A DNA stretch of 64,000 nucleotides from VBAS01 sp964508655 (lineage in GTDB: Bacteria > Bacteroidota > Bacteroidia > Chitinophagales > Chitinophagaceae): the NCBI GenBank assembly GCA_964508655.1, contig CAZDUO010000003.1:1-64000 (forward strand). The letters are read 5' to 3'. Position numbers and translations under genes: made by a program. Positions 41,266 to 50,948 of this stretch are shown piece by piece. Within the stretch, counting starts at the first letter, position 1. Each line of letters starts with the position of its first letter. A model generated the notes under the pieces. The model made no database searches, was not told where the DNA came from, and saw only the letters and a list, made by a program, of their open reading frames with translations.

Positions 41266-42242
41266 CAGCGGGGAATTTCGATTGATTTGATAATTTTTTC
41301 AATCAGTTCATCGGCTGTCACACCTTCCATTTCTTTTTCAGGCGAAAGGATGATGCGGTGCCGCATGACATGGGGGGCCACCATTATCACATCTTCCGGT
41401 GTGATGAAATCCCTGCCGCGGATAGCGGCGATGGATTTAGCAGCCCGCAGAATATACAGTGAAGCCCTGGGCGATGCACCAAGGTAAAGCGCAGGATTAT
41501 TCCTTGTTTCATTCACAATCTTTGCAATGAACTCCATCAGCTTTGTTTCCACATTTATCTGCATGATGGTTTTGCGGCAGGATTCGATGTCGGCTGAGGA
41601 AAGAATTTTCGGAATATGGTCCAGCAATTCTTTCTGAGCCAGGTGGTGCTGTCTTTCAAGAATGGTCACTTCTTCCTGCAGCGTCGGGTAGCCTACATCA
41701 ATTTTAAACAGAAAACGATCGAGCTGTGCTTCGGGCAGGCGGTAAGTACCCTCCTGTTCAATCGGGTTTTGCGTAGCCAGCACCATGAAAGGCTGGCGCA
41801 TGGCGTACGTGTGCCCGTCAATGGTTGCCTGCCGTTCTTCCATTACTTCAAAAAGCGCCGCCTGTGTTTTTGCCGGCGCCCGGTTAATTTCATCAATCAA
41901 TACAATATTGCTGAACACCGGGCCGGCCTTGAAACGGAAACTTGCCTCGCCGGGGTTGAACACCGAAGTGCCCAGCACATCGGAAGGCATCAGGTCGGGG
42001 GTAAACTGTATGCGTGAAAAATCAACATCAATAATTTTTGCCAGCAGTTTCGCGGTAAGTGTTTTGGCCACTCCCGGCACGCCTTCGATTAAAATGTGTC
42101 CGTCGCTCAGCAGGCCGGCAATCATCAGGTCAACCATAGCATGCTGGCCGACGATTACTTTTCCGATGGTATCGCGGATATTATTTACCGCTTCATTCAG
42201 TTTCGACAGGTCTGTGCGTTGTTGAAAAACTGTTTCTTCCAT
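41265..42242 (-). CDS. MoxR-family AAA+ ATPase
   Basis: The 325-residue product has Walker A GVPGVAKTLTAKLLA (about 55-70), Walker B NIVLIDEINRAPAKTQAALFEVMEERQ, sensor 1 MVLATQNPIEQEGTYRLPEAQLDRF and a C-terminal lid with GASPRASLYILRAAKSIAAIRGRDFITPEDV. MoxR ATPases act as chaperones that mature or activate protein complexes. It lies between the DUF58 and DUF4350 genes in a tight operon. Confidence 0.96.
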   Translation of the reverse strand: MEETVFQQRTDLSKLNEAVNNIRDTIGKVIVGQHAMVDLMIAGLLSDGHILIEGVPGVAKTLTAKLLAKIIDVDFSRIQFTPDLMPSDVLGTSVFNPGEASFRFKAGPVFSNIVLIDEINRAPAKTQAALFEVMEERQATIDGHTYAMRQPFMVLATQNPIEQEGTYRLPEAQLDRFLFKIDVGYPTLQEEVTILERQHHLAQKELLDHIPKILSSADIESCRKTIMQINVETKLMEFIAKIVNETRNNPALYLGASPRASLYILRAAKSIAAIRGRDFITPEDVIMVAPHVMRHRIILSPEKEMEGVTADELIEKIIKSIEIPR

Positions 42243-42245
42243 AAT

Positions 42246-43466
42246 TTATTTTTTTATAAACTCCTGCAAATGGTTGTGCAGCTCAAGCAGGCTTATATCG
42301 GTTATGTTGTCCCCGCTTTCCACATTACCCATCAACTGCAGCAGGTAATGAGCTTTGGCCGGCGGCTGGTTGCATTTTCTTGCCAGCGCTTCTGCAAAAT
42401 CATTATTCAGCAGCTGTGTGTTGATGTAGTAATAATTCCGCACATGCTCAAGAAAATAGGTAATCATTTTCCGGGCGATGTTCAGGTTATCTTTTTTCTG
42501 CAGGTAAAGGCGGCCGATAGTTTCGGCATAGGATACCGTACTGTTGACTACAGGAAATTTTTCTGCCACGATGCGTTGTTTTCTTTTACCCCCAAATGCA
42601 AGGTAAAGCAGCAATAATGCCAGCGCCAGCAAAAATGCATAATACAGCGCCGGGTGTTGTTTTAAAAACTTCAAAATGGAAAAATCCTTTGTGCCCTTGC
42701 TTAGCCGGTAATAATTATCCCAGTATATATATTCAGTTTCCGGATTGATGTAAGAAAAAACTTTTTCCAGGTATTCAGGATTACCGGGTTTCAGCAGAAA
42801 ATAATTGCTGAAAGCCGCCGGTGCTGCATGCAAAATAATTTTGCCGTTGCCATAATTTACGGCAAGAAAATTCGGTTTACCGTTCTCATTATGCCCCAGC
42901 ACCTGTATACCCGATGAATCATTAAAAGAAAAACCGCTTTTAAACGCCAGGTAGAAAATTCCGAATTGCTTATTACCCAGCCAGGCTGTATCGGCCAGCG
43001 ACACCCATGTATCACTTTTCTCCAGCCTGTACTCATCAAAGTTCATCACCTGCAAAAAATCCGGGTCCATATCAATACCCAGTGTGTCCAAAAGCTGCTC
43101 GTCAATATAGGCAGCGCTTAGCATCAACGTATTGCCCATTTTTACATAATTCAGCATAGAATACATATCGAACCGGCTGAGAAATACAGAGCGGGAAAGA
43201 ATGAAATAAAAAGAATTGCTATACTTGAGCTCATACCAGTGTTCTGAAAAGGATTTGTTTCTTACTTCTTCAATACCTTTTTGGAACAACGAATTGAGGT
43301 AATGATATGCAATGTAACTACCCATCGGTTCCCGGTCGCGGTAGCTATACTTGGGCGAAAGCTTTGGTATTCTAATATCACCTTTAGCCCGGAAATTGCA
43401 GGCTGCAAAAATGCAGGCGCCTACAGGCAGCAGGAAAAAGAACCGGTATCGTACCTGCCGTTTCAC
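42246..43466 (-). CDS. DUF4350-domain membrane protein
   Basis: The 406-residue product begins with a lipoprotein-like signal (FFFLLPVGACIFAAC), has a DUF4350-like domain (DREPMGSYIAYHYLNSLF...; residues 35-250), one membrane helix (ALYYAFLLALALLLLYLAFGG; about 272-292) and a cytoplasmic helical tail. The family accompanies MoxR/DUF58/DUF4129 clusters; no biochemical role is known. It overlaps the DUF4129-like gene by 4 bp, indicating translational coupling. Confidence 0.85.
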   Translation of the reverse strand: MKRQVRYRFFFLLPVGACIFAACNFRAKGDIRIPKLSPKYSYRDREPMGSYIAYHYLNSLFQKGIEEVRNKSFSEHWYELKYSNSFYFILSRSVFLSRFDMYSMLNYVKMGNTLMLSAAYIDEQLLDTLGIDMDPDFLQVMNFDEYRLEKSDTWVSLADTAWLGNKQFGIFYLAFKSGFSFNDSSGIQVLGHNENGKPNFLAVNYGNGKIILHAAPAAFSNYFLLKPGNPEYLEKVFSYINPETEYIYWDNYYRLSKGTKDFSILKFLKQHPALYYAFLLALALLLLYLAFGGKRKQRIVAEKFPVVNSTVSYAETIGRLYLQKKDNLNIARKMITYFLEHVRNYYYINTQLLNNDFAEALARKCNQPPAKAHYLLQLMGNVESGDNITDISLLELHNHLQEFIKK

Positions 43467-44236
43467 CTGTTCTCCATGTTTTTGTTGAATGAAATAAATT
43501 CCAAATGTACCTGTGCAAATAGGTTTTCATCCAGCGGGTATTCGCCATACCAGGTATATTCATACTTCAGGGTAAGCGATGCAAAGTCGTTGGCAAAGGA
43601 ATGTTTTCTCACTTCCGTTACATATTCGTAATTGGTTTTATTGCGGCTGATTTCAATATACTTTCTTGCTGCAAGGCTTTTGAGGGTTTTCAGGTAAAGG
43701 TAGCGTACTGCCAGCCGGTAATTGCCGGCAGCAATGGTCTTTTCAATCAGTTCGTCGGGGTCTTCGGGCATTTCTTCACCGGCAGTTATTGTTTTTCCGT
43801 TCATATTTTTCCTGTTTCGTACAAACAGGGCTGACGGGCCAAGAAATAATTTGAAAATAAGATACACGAAAACGCCAATGGCCGCCATCCAGGTAAACCA
43901 CCGGAAGAGATGGCCAGGAAAATTTACTTCCCGGCGTTCGGGTGTCTTAAAGGTATTCGATGCCCGAAGCAGGCTGTCGAGATATGCTTTGTAATAAAAC
44001 CTTTTGTCATTGTTGATAGCTGTCAACGTATCCGGCGGCAAGGAGCGGTAAATGCTTTGCAGTGTGTCGTTGATAAAATCAATCGCTTCTTCTTCGCCGG
44101 TATATTCCGATGGATAATCATCGTCGTATACTGCCTGCGTGGTATCAATCCCTCCGGTTTGCTGCGCAGGAGCAGTAAAATGCAACAACCAAAGGAAAGC
44201 TGTTGCGAGGATATGATATAATGTTTTTTTATTCAA
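43463..44236 (-). CDS. DUF4129-like membrane protein
   Basis: The 257-residue product has a signal peptide (TLYHILATAFLWLLHFTAPAQ), a periplasmic part, one membrane helix (WFTWMAAIGVFVYLIFKLFL; about 112-132) and a helical cytoplasmic domain (DPDELIEKTIAAGNYRLAVRYLYLKTLKSLAARKYIEISRNKTNYEYVTEVRKH) that matches DUF4129. It belongs to the MoxR/DUF58/DUF4350/SpoIIM cluster, with 4-bp overlaps on both sides. Confidence 0.82.
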   Translation of the reverse strand: MNKKTLYHILATAFLWLLHFTAPAQQTGGIDTTQAVYDDDYPSEYTGEEEAIDFINDTLQSIYRSLPPDTLTAINNDKRFYYKAYLDSLLRASNTFKTPERREVNFPGHLFRWFTWMAAIGVFVYLIFKLFLGPSALFVRNRKNMNGKTITAGEEMPEDPDELIEKTIAAGNYRLAVRYLYLKTLKSLAARKYIEISRNKTNYEYVTEVRKHSFANDFASLTLKYEYTWYGEYPLDENLFAQVHLEFISFNKNMENR

Positions 44237-45252
44237 GTAAACTGCACATTCATTTCCGGCTGCTGCTGCCGCTTAAATTTTCTTTCTACACGGATGGGAT
44301 AAACAATAAAATACCAGGCAACGAAGCCAAGTGAAGCGGCAAGAATCAAGACACTGCCCCACAGCGGCATGCCACCGCCTGCTTCCCGGTCAAAAGTTTC
44401 AGACACCAGGTGTGTGACATAGCTTTCAAGAAAGGCAGCGCCCAGAGTCATCGGCACAAAAATGATCATGATTTTTATGGCATCTTTTATAGCCTTCTTA
44501 AACGAAACCACCCGCCGGTACGACCCCGGCATCAGTATGCCCCGGGCAATAATAAAACCGGCCGTGGCGGAAATAATCATAGCAGATATTTCCAGCGTGC
44601 CATGAATCCAGATGACCATCATGGATTTTATCCCCAGGCCTTTTGAAAAAAACAAGTATTGGAAGCAACCGATCATAACACTGTTATAAAAAAGCAGGTA
44701 GAGTGTAAAAACTCCGAACAGCAGCCCGGCAATGAACATGAGGAAGTCAATCTGCACGTTGTGATAAAACAGGTAAATAAAAGAGCTGAAATATCCCATG
44801 TTTGCCGTATTCTTATACACGCCGAAGGGATCGCCATTGGCAATGTTTTCTTCAGTCATGGCTACGTAGTTCTCGCCCAGCACTCCTTTTACAAATTCAT
44901 AATCCTGCATGGAAGAAATAACTCCCATGAGGCAGCAAACTGAAAAGACAAGGAAGGCAAAAAGAAAGACGTTGTGATTTTTCCTGATCACCAGCGGCAG
45001 TTCAGTTTTCCAGAAGCTGATGAGCCGGGCAAATTTCTCTTTTTTGTTCTGGTAAATGGACTGGTAGATGGAAACCGCCAGCCCGTTAATCAGCCGTGTC
45101 ACTTTGCTGTGCGGGTAAAATGTTTTTGCATAAGCAAGGTCATCAACCAGGGTAGTAAACCGGTTGGCCATTTCATCGGGGTCATCGGTTTGAAAGTGCT
45201 CATACTCCTGCCATTTCTGTGCATTCTTTTTTATGAATAAGGCTTCACGCAT
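44233..45252 (-). CDS. Stage II sporulation protein M-like membrane protein
   Basis: From ATG 45252 (MREALFIKKNAQKWQEYEHF) the product has 339 residues; the frame is open 30 codons upstream but those are not family-like. It has several membrane helices (for example NVFLFAFLVFSVCCLMGVIS, LFGVFTLYLLFYNSVMIGCFQYLFF, and LWGSVLILAASLGFVAWYFIVYPI) and the SpoIIM core IWIHGTLEISAMIISATAGFIIARGILMPG. In non-sporulating Bacteroidota the family is found with RDD and MoxR/DUF58 genes, as here. It is divergent from the RDD gene by 118 bp. Confidence 0.9.
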   Translation of the reverse strand: MREALFIKKNAQKWQEYEHFQTDDPDEMANRFTTLVDDLAYAKTFYPHSKVTRLINGLAVSIYQSIYQNKKEKFARLISFWKTELPLVIRKNHNVFLFAFLVFSVCCLMGVISSMQDYEFVKGVLGENYVAMTEENIANGDPFGVYKNTANMGYFSSFIYLFYHNVQIDFLMFIAGLLFGVFTLYLLFYNSVMIGCFQYLFFSKGLGIKSMMVIWIHGTLEISAMIISATAGFIIARGILMPGSYRRVVSFKKAIKDAIKIMIIFVPMTLGAAFLESYVTHLVSETFDREAGGGMPLWGSVLILAASLGFVAWYFIVYPIRVERKFKRQQQPEMNVQFT

Positions 45253-45370
45253 AGGGATAAAATCGTCCTTCAATATTAAGAAGTAATTTTTTAATGGCGG
45301 GCTGCTGATTGCGATTTTATTTTTATTACATACCGATGCCAAACCGCCTTTTTGCTAATTTGCAAACCGT

Positions 45371-46147
45371 ATGTCATCTATCCAGATAAATACACCGTTC
45401 AATCTTGCCCTGGATTTTGAAGTGGCTGCCCTGCACAAAAGAATTTTTGCCTACCTGGCCGACCTTGCCATACTGGTAATTTATTCGTGGGGCATGCGGC
45501 AGTTTCTTTACTCCATCATAGAGGTAAGGCATAACTGGCTGGGGATTGATATTATTTTAGTTTCAATGCCCATGCTGTTGTATGCGCTGGTTTGCGAAGT
45601 CACCATGCATGGCCAGTCGCTGGGGAAAAAACTGCTGGGCATACGGGTGATGAGTCTTGAAGGCGGCGAGCCCACCATCAGCCAGTACCTGCTGCGCTGG
45701 GCCACCCGGTTTTTTGAATGGCCGCTTGTGTTTGGTTTTGTGCTGCCCGGCTATTTAGTGATTTACCAGGTGTTCAGTGTCGGTTTTTTTGGAATTTTTG
45801 TATTGATAATAATTGCCGTTTCAAAATCGTACCAGCGGCTGGGCGACCTGGCTGCCGGCACCGTGGTGGTGGATACAAAAATAAAAACCTACCTGCACGA
45901 AACGGTCTTTCTCGACATCAACCATAATGAACATACCGTGCTGTTTCCCGAAGTGATGAAGATGCAGGACCGTGACATTAATACGATAAAGGCAATACTG
46001 GATGCCGCTACCAAAAAAGGTGATTATAAACTGGCCGCTGCCGCTGCAGATAAAATTAAGAATCACTTAAAGATTGAAAGCGACCTGTCAGCCTTCGAAT
46101 TTCTGGAAGCAGTTTTACTGGACTACAATTACCTGTCTACAAAATAA
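45371..46147 (+). CDS. RDD-family membrane protein
   Basis: The 258-residue product has the RDD signature: Arg and Asp pairs in KRIFAYLADLAILVIYSWGMRQF (helix 1), a second helix (IDIILVSMPMLLYALVCEV), MHGQSLGKKLLGIRVMSLEGGEPT, helix 3 and SYQRLGDLAAGTVVVD. The C-terminal 80 residues are soluble and helical. RDD proteins are membrane proteins of mostly unknown, possibly transport-related, role; this one is divergently linked to the SpoIIM-like gene, a conserved pairing. Confidence 0.92.
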   Translation: MSSIQINTPFNLALDFEVAALHKRIFAYLADLAILVIYSWGMRQFLYSIIEVRHNWLGIDIILVSMPMLLYALVCEVTMHGQSLGKKLLGIRVMSLEGGEPTISQYLLRWATRFFEWPLVFGFVLPGYLVIYQVFSVGFFGIFVLIIIAVSKSYQRLGDLAAGTVVVDTKIKTYLHETVFLDINHNEHTVLFPEVMKMQDRDINTIKAILDAATKKGDYKLAAAAADKIKNHLKIESDLSAFEFLEAVLLDYNYLSTK

Positions 46148-46169
46148 AACCCGGCGAAATGCCGGGTTT
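46147..46169. terminator. Bidirectional terminator after the RDD and DUF5362-like genes
   Basis: AAACCCGGC-GAAAT-GCCGGGTTT is a perfect 9-bp stem with a 5-nt loop, starting in the RDD stop codon region and followed by a T-rich tract. It lies between convergent genes ending at 46147 and 46188. Confidence 0.8.
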
Positions 46170-46187
46170 AACTTTTTAATTTTTTAA

Positions 46188-46658
46188 TCAAAAACCTCCA
46201 CCGGCAGCTCCGGCAATACCAATCAATAAAATCAAACCATACAGGCAAAGCAGAACAATAGTAACAATGCCAACATAGCGGAACATGATTTTAAGATTCT
46301 GAAATGAACTGTTTAGTGTATTCTGCTGATCGGTGGCCAGGGCGGCTTTCATATAATTTGCAAACCGGAAAAGAAACAGGCAGGGAAAGAAATAAAGAAT
46401 GGCAATACCGATATATAAAACTGACATCATAGCGCCGAGGCCGCCTAGTGGGGATCTTCCCCCAAATTCATCGCTATAGCGACCTGGCATGGATGAAAAT
46501 ATTGAACCGGCAAAAATGCCGAGCAGCACTATCAGCCCGCACATGACGAAACCCACAATGGCAAGAAACCTGGCCCAGCGGGCTGCTTCGGCTAAATGAG
46601 CTTTTGAGGTTGGGTCAATTCCCAATCCGAATAACGAAGTGTTTTGATTTTGTTCCAT
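46188..46658 (-). CDS. DUF5362-like small membrane protein
   Basis: The 156-residue product has four predicted membrane helices: FLAIVGFVMCGLIVLLGIFAGSIF, LGAMMSVLYIGIAILYFFPCLFLFRF, a short linker with SSFQNLKIMFRYVGIVTIVLLCLYGLILLIGIAG. The layout (a helix pair, NYMKAALATDQQNTLNSSFQNLK, a helix pair) fits the DUF5362 family of Bacteroidota. Function unknown. It stands alone between proS and the RDD gene. Confidence 0.75.
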   Translation of the reverse strand: MEQNQNTSLFGLGIDPTSKAHLAEAARWARFLAIVGFVMCGLIVLLGIFAGSIFSSMPGRYSDEFGGRSPLGGLGAMMSVLYIGIAILYFFPCLFLFRFANYMKAALATDQQNTLNSSFQNLKIMFRYVGIVTIVLLCLYGLILLIGIAGAAGGGF

Positions 46659-46732
46659 AATAGTTGATTTTGGTTGCTAAAGATAAAAATGTATCTGGAT
46701 TATCCTAAAGAAATTTCACCGGGTGAAAATTA

Positions 46733-48211
46733 TCAGTAAGCAATAGCAAACAACACTCTTTCCCGGCTTGGCTTCCCGGTTAAAATACACCTGCCCTCTT
46801 CCTGTGGATTGTTGAATGGAATACACCGGATGGTAGCTTTTGTTTTTTCTTTGATAGCTTCTTCGGTATCGGGAGTGCCATCCCAGTGTGCTGAAATAAA
46901 ACCTCCTTTCTCGTTCAGTGTTTTTTCAAATTCTTCCCATGTATCCACTTTGGCAATATGCTCTTGGCGGTAAGCCAATGCCCTGTCAAAAAGATGTTGC
47001 TGAATTTCATCCAGCAAGTTTACAATGTACTCATTAAGCCCCGCAGCTGAAACATGCTTCTTTTCCTTTGTATCTCTTCTTGCAAGCTCAACTGTATTTT
47101 TCTCCACATCACGAAGGCCGATGGCGAGCCGCACCGGTATGCCTTTCAGCTCATACTCGGCAAACTTCCAGCCCGGCCGGGTGTTGTCGTTGTTATCGTA
47201 CTTAACCCGGATGCCGGCAGCTTTCAGCTCCTTCATTATTTCTTCCGCTTTTGCATCAATCACCGGTTTTGAATCTTCGCCTTTGTAAACAGGAACAATA
47301 ACCACCTGCAACGGCGCCAGTTTTGGCGGCAGCACCAGGCCCTGGTCATCGCTGTGGGCCATAACCAGTGCGCCAATCAGTCTTGTGCTTACTCCCCAAC
47401 TGGTCGCCCACACATAATCCTGCTGGTTTTCTTTATTTAAAAATTTCACGTCAAAGGCTTTGGCAAAATTCTGCCCGAGAAAATGTGATGTGCCCGCCTG
47501 TAATGCCTTGCCATCCTGCATCAGTGCCTCGATGCAATAAGTATCCAGGGCACCGGCAAACCGTTCGGATGACGTTTTTACACCGCGTATTACCGGCACA
47601 GCCATAAACTGCTCTACGAAAGTGGCATACACTTCCAACATACGCCGGGCTTCCTCAATGGCTTCTTCAGCAGTGGCATGAGCCGTGTGGCCTTCCTGCC
47701 ACAGAAATTCTGCCGTGCGCAGAAATAATCTTGTGCGCATTTCCCAGCGCACCACATTGGCCCATTGGTTGATGAGCAGCGGCAGATCACGGTAACTCTG
47801 AATCCAGTCTTTGTAAGTATTCCAGATGATGGCTTCACTTGTCGGGCGGATAATGAGCTCTTCTTCCAGTTTTGAATCAGGATCCACCATCAGTCTGCCA
47901 TCACCCGACGGATCAGTTTTTAGCCGGTAATGGGTAACCACTGCACATTCTTTGGCAAAGCCTTCGGCGTGGCCTTCTTCCTTTTCCAAAAAGCTTTTGG
48001 GTACAAACAGCGGGAAATAGGCATTCTGATGCCCGGTATCTTTAAACATTTTGTCCAGCGCTGCCTGCATATTTTCCCATAAAGCAAAGCCATATGGTTT
48101 GATGACCATACAGCCGCGAACGGCTGAATAATCAGCGAGACTTCCTTTTAGTACCAAATCATTGTACCATTGTGAATAATCTTCTGCTCTTGTCGTTATT
48201 CCTTTACTCAT
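46733..48211 (-). CDS. proS: Prolyl-tRNA synthetase, archaeal/eukaryal-type short form
   Basis: The 492-residue product charges tRNA-Pro. It has class II motifs: SDYSAVRGCMVIKPYGFALWENMQ, motif 2 RPTSEAIIWNTYKDWIQSYRDLPLLINQWANVVRWEMRTRLFLRTAEFLWQEGHTAH, motif 3 WGVSTRLIGALVMAHSDDQGLVLPPKLAP and the anticodon domain with VVIVPVYKG. It lacks the large editing insertion of the E. coli form and has the C-terminal zinc-like domain (ending ERVLFAIAY) of the short ProS type common in Bacteroidota. Confidence 0.97.
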   Translation of the reverse strand: MSKGITTRAEDYSQWYNDLVLKGSLADYSAVRGCMVIKPYGFALWENMQAALDKMFKDTGHQNAYFPLFVPKSFLEKEEGHAEGFAKECAVVTHYRLKTDPSGDGRLMVDPDSKLEEELIIRPTSEAIIWNTYKDWIQSYRDLPLLINQWANVVRWEMRTRLFLRTAEFLWQEGHTAHATAEEAIEEARRMLEVYATFVEQFMAVPVIRGVKTSSERFAGALDTYCIEALMQDGKALQAGTSHFLGQNFAKAFDVKFLNKENQQDYVWATSWGVSTRLIGALVMAHSDDQGLVLPPKLAPLQVVIVPVYKGEDSKPVIDAKAEEIMKELKAAGIRVKYDNNDNTRPGWKFAEYELKGIPVRLAIGLRDVEKNTVELARRDTKEKKHVSAAGLNEYIVNLLDEIQQHLFDRALAYRQEHIAKVDTWEEFEKTLNEKGGFISAHWDGTPDTEEAIKEKTKATIRCIPFNNPQEEGRCILTGKPSRERVLFAIAY

Positions 48212-48270
48212 TTTTTACGTGCTTTACTGAAAGATTTCAGTTTATAAATTGATTAATCGGAGTTGCTGGT

Positions 48271-48320
48271 CTTGAACGGAGCGTCGCAAGGGACGTTCAA
48301 CCAGGGAACCGATGCTGAAC
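48271..48320. repeat. AACGGAGCGTCGCAAGGGACG family repeat, copy 2
   Basis: TTGAACGGAGCGTCGCAAGG is followed by GACGTTCAACCAGGGAACC and GATGCTG. It matches copy 3 at 59781-59850 at both ends (AACGGAGCGTCGCAA; CAGGGAACC.ATGCTG). It lies between proS and the Tyr-rich lipoprotein gene. Confidence 0.5.
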
Positions 48321-48486
48321 TTCTAAAAAAACATTCAACAACCCAACGAATCTTTACCTTTTTATTAACGGCGGATTTCCTAATTTAACATCGTGAGGCA
48401 AAATATTTGATGTTCAAATAAATGTGCCGGTAATCCGGCGCAAATGTAGTAACTTCAATTTTATAAACCGCTTAAAACTCCCTGCC

Positions 48487-49191
48487 ATGAACCGTCAAAT
48501 TTTACTACTTGCAATTACGTCTGCTGTACTGAGCAGCTGCACCACGGCATATCGCTCCGGTCAGACACCGGACGATGTATACTTCTCTCCCGCCCGCCCG
48601 CAGGATGAATACGTGCAGGTAAATGACGATGACGACAAATACCGCTACGACGACGAATACTATGATGACCGCTACCTGCGCATGAAAGTGCATAACCGCA
48701 CCCGCTGGGAATATTTGAACGACTGGTATTACTATGACCGGTATTCATACCGTTACAATTATTACTATGGTTCTTATTACAATCCTTATACATCGTGGAA
48801 TTATTACTACAACCCATATTGCCCGAATTATGTTGTAGTGTATAATCCCAAAGCGCAGCCAACCACAGTGAGTGTGACCAAGCCAAGAAACTTCAGCCTG
48901 GCGGGCTATACAAACACCAATTTCAACAATCGCAACAGCACTGTAAGAGTGGCACCCGCCACTCCGAAATCTGTTGGCCGGCCGGTTTATAACAATTCCA
49001 ACTCCAGCGGACTGAGCAATACACTCAATAAAATATTTTCAGGGAGCAATAACAGCAATAATAGCTCGTACAGCCCGCCTACCCGCAGCTACACACCTTC
49101 CTCTTCGGGCAACAATGGTAGTTCCGGAAGTTCATCCGGCGGCAGCAGCAGCGGTGGAGGTGTAAGCCGGCCCAGCAGAGGTGGCAATTAA
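48487..49191 (+). CDS. Tyr/Asp- and Ser/Gly-rich surface lipoprotein, unknown function
   Basis: From ATG 48487 (MNRQILLLAITSAVLSSC, lipid Cys18) the product has 234 residues; the upstream frame is not protein-like. The middle (about 40-120) is very rich in Tyr and Asp (YRYDDEYYDDRYLRMKVHN, RWEYLNDWYYYDRYSYR), and the C-terminal 80 residues are almost entirely Ser, Asn and Gly. Such proteins with aromatic low-complexity regions occur in many Bacteroidota, often annotated as hypothetical. A role at the cell surface is plausible. It is followed closely by the FadL-like porin gene. Confidence 0.7.
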   Translation: MNRQILLLAITSAVLSSCTTAYRSGQTPDDVYFSPARPQDEYVQVNDDDDKYRYDDEYYDDRYLRMKVHNRTRWEYLNDWYYYDRYSYRYNYYYGSYYNPYTSWNYYYNPYCPNYVVVYNPKAQPTTVSVTKPRNFSLAGYTNTNFNNRNSTVRVAPATPKSVGRPVYNNSNSSGLSNTLNKIFSGSNNSNNSSYSPPTRSYTPSSSGNNGSSGSSSGGSSSGGGVSRPSRGGN

Positions 49192-49277
49192 TTAATTCAA
49201 ACATGAAGGAGGATAACCATTTGAAGCATTTTTCAGAAATGTTCCTCCTTCATATTACCCGAAACTTTCAAATAATT

Positions 49278-50810
49278 ATGAACAAAAAATTTTACTCACT
49301 ATTCTTTTTACTTGCTGCCTACAGCACTTTTTCCCAAACACCGGAAGATGCATTACGCCTGTCCTGGTTTCATCAAAACGGAACAGCCCGCAACCAGGCC
49401 ATCGGTGGAGCTATGGGCTCCCTGGGTGGTGATGCAACAGCAAACCATATCAATCCAGCAGGTCTTGCTTTTTTTAAAACATCTGATTTTATTCTCACCC
49501 CGGGGTTCAGGTTTGGCAAGGGTAAAAGTAATTTCAGAGGTACGACTGTCGCAGGTGATAAACAAAATCAGTTGGGATTGGGAACAACAGGTTTTGTGTT
49601 CGGGGGCTTTGGCTACAGGAGAAATAATTCTTACGGCATTACCATCACAAGGCTGGCCGATTTCAACCAAAGCATTTACTACCGCGGGCTGAATGATTAC
49701 AGCAGTTTTGCCGAGCCGCTGGCTGATGAGTTTGCGGCATCCAATCTTACAATTGACCAGGCGCTGAACAGCCCGAATATTTCATTGCCGGCAAAAATGG
49801 CACTTTATACATACCTGGTGGATACAGCAAGAGTGAATGGCAACCTGCAGGTAATAGCCCGTTCGGAAAACCCCTCCGTACGGGAACAGGAAAACCGGGT
49901 GGAATCAAGCGGCGGCATTACTGAAATTGCTTTTGGTGTGGGTTCGGAAATTGATAAAAAATTTATGGCCGGTCTGAGCGTGGGTGTGAACATTATCAGT
50001 TATGAAAGAAGAACCTTCTATCATGAAAGAGATGCTACGGGCAATACCAATAACGATTTTTATTTTCTGAGCTACGATGAGCGATATACTGTGAAGGGCT
50101 ATGGATTAAATATCCGCGGGGGCTTTATCATCAGGCCAAAAGATTATGTAAGGTTAGGACTGGCGGTGCACTCCCCCACCTGGATGCCGCTGAAAGAAAC
50201 TTTCGGTTCTGGGTTTGCTGCTCACCTGGATAATTTGTTTGGTCCTAACAATGCGTACGACAGTGTGGCTTCATCGGTATTTTCCGGCGGAGGAGTAATT
50301 GAAAACAAATACACGCTGATGTCGCCCACCAAAATCATCATCAGCGGCGCCTATGTTTTTCGTGAAGAAGAAAAGATTGAAAGACAAAGGGGATTTATTA
50401 CAGCCGATATTGAATACGTGAATTATAAATGGCTGAATTTTTCCGCCTATGATGAAAACACATCGGATGAGCAGTATAAACCATACAACGAGGCCATTGA
50501 TGCACTGTACAAAGGAGCTTTTAATTTCCGGCTGGGTGGTGAGCTGAAATTTAAAACCGTTATGGCACGTGCTGGTTTTGCATATTATGGCCGGCCGTAC
50601 AAAGACAGCGAGCTAAAGGGAAGAAAAATGTTTGTAAGCGGCGGGCTTGGCTACCGAAACAAGGGAATGTTCCTGGATATTACTTATGTTCACCGGTTGA
50701 ATAAAGATGTCAACTTTCCTTATCGTGTCAATGCACCAAGAACCAACACATTTGCATACTTGAAAGACAACGGGGGCAATGTAATGCTTACGCTGGGTTT
50801 TAAGATTTAG
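49278..50810 (+). CDS. FadL/OmpP1-like outer-membrane transport protein
   Basis: From ATG 49278 (MNKKFYSLFFLLAAYSTFSQ) the product has 510 residues. The N-terminal hatch segment (EDALRLSWFHQNGTARNQAIGGAMGSLGGDATANHINPAGLAFFKTSDFILTPGF) is the signature of the FadL/TodX family, here in its Bacteroidota form, followed by a beta barrel with many alternating strands and an aromatic final strand (VMLTLGFKI). It should import hydrophobic compounds across the outer membrane. A hairpin terminator follows. Confidence 0.85.
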   Translation: MNKKFYSLFFLLAAYSTFSQTPEDALRLSWFHQNGTARNQAIGGAMGSLGGDATANHINPAGLAFFKTSDFILTPGFRFGKGKSNFRGTTVAGDKQNQLGLGTTGFVFGGFGYRRNNSYGITITRLADFNQSIYYRGLNDYSSFAEPLADEFAASNLTIDQALNSPNISLPAKMALYTYLVDTARVNGNLQVIARSENPSVREQENRVESSGGITEIAFGVGSEIDKKFMAGLSVGVNIISYERRTFYHERDATGNTNNDFYFLSYDERYTVKGYGLNIRGGFIIRPKDYVRLGLAVHSPTWMPLKETFGSGFAAHLDNLFGPNNAYDSVASSVFSGGGVIENKYTLMSPTKIIISGAYVFREEEKIERQRGFITADIEYVNYKWLNFSAYDENTSDEQYKPYNEAIDALYKGAFNFRLGGELKFKTVMARAGFAYYGRPYKDSELKGRKMFVSGGLGYRNKGMFLDITYVHRLNKDVNFPYRVNAPRTNTFAYLKDNGGNVMLTLGFKI

Positions 50811-50838
50811 TCGCACCAAAAAACTAAGCTGTTTATGG

Positions 50839-50866
50839 AAGAGCTCCGCCGGGGCTCTTTTTTTAT
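50839..50866 (+). terminator. Terminator of the FadL-like gene
   Basis: AAGAGC at 50839-50844 pairs with GCTCTT at 50854-50859, with further GC pairs, followed by seven T residues, 28 nt after the stop codon. Confidence 0.75.
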
Positions 50867-50948
50867 TTGCAGTACCCATGAATGTTTTTTATAAACTGGC
50901 CCTATGAGGTTTATCTTTTCACAGACATGCGTGAGGATTGAGAAATAA

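Noticed and set aside
44233..45252. Evidence of sporulation
   Set aside because: SpoIIM-like proteins are common in non-sporulating Bacteroidota next to RDD and MoxR genes; no other sporulation gene is present.
48441..48448. Minus-strand TACATTTG box as the proS promoter
   Set aside because: It matches TANNTTTG but is 230 bp from the proS start with a repeat in between; an 8-bp degenerate motif is expected by chance at this frequency.
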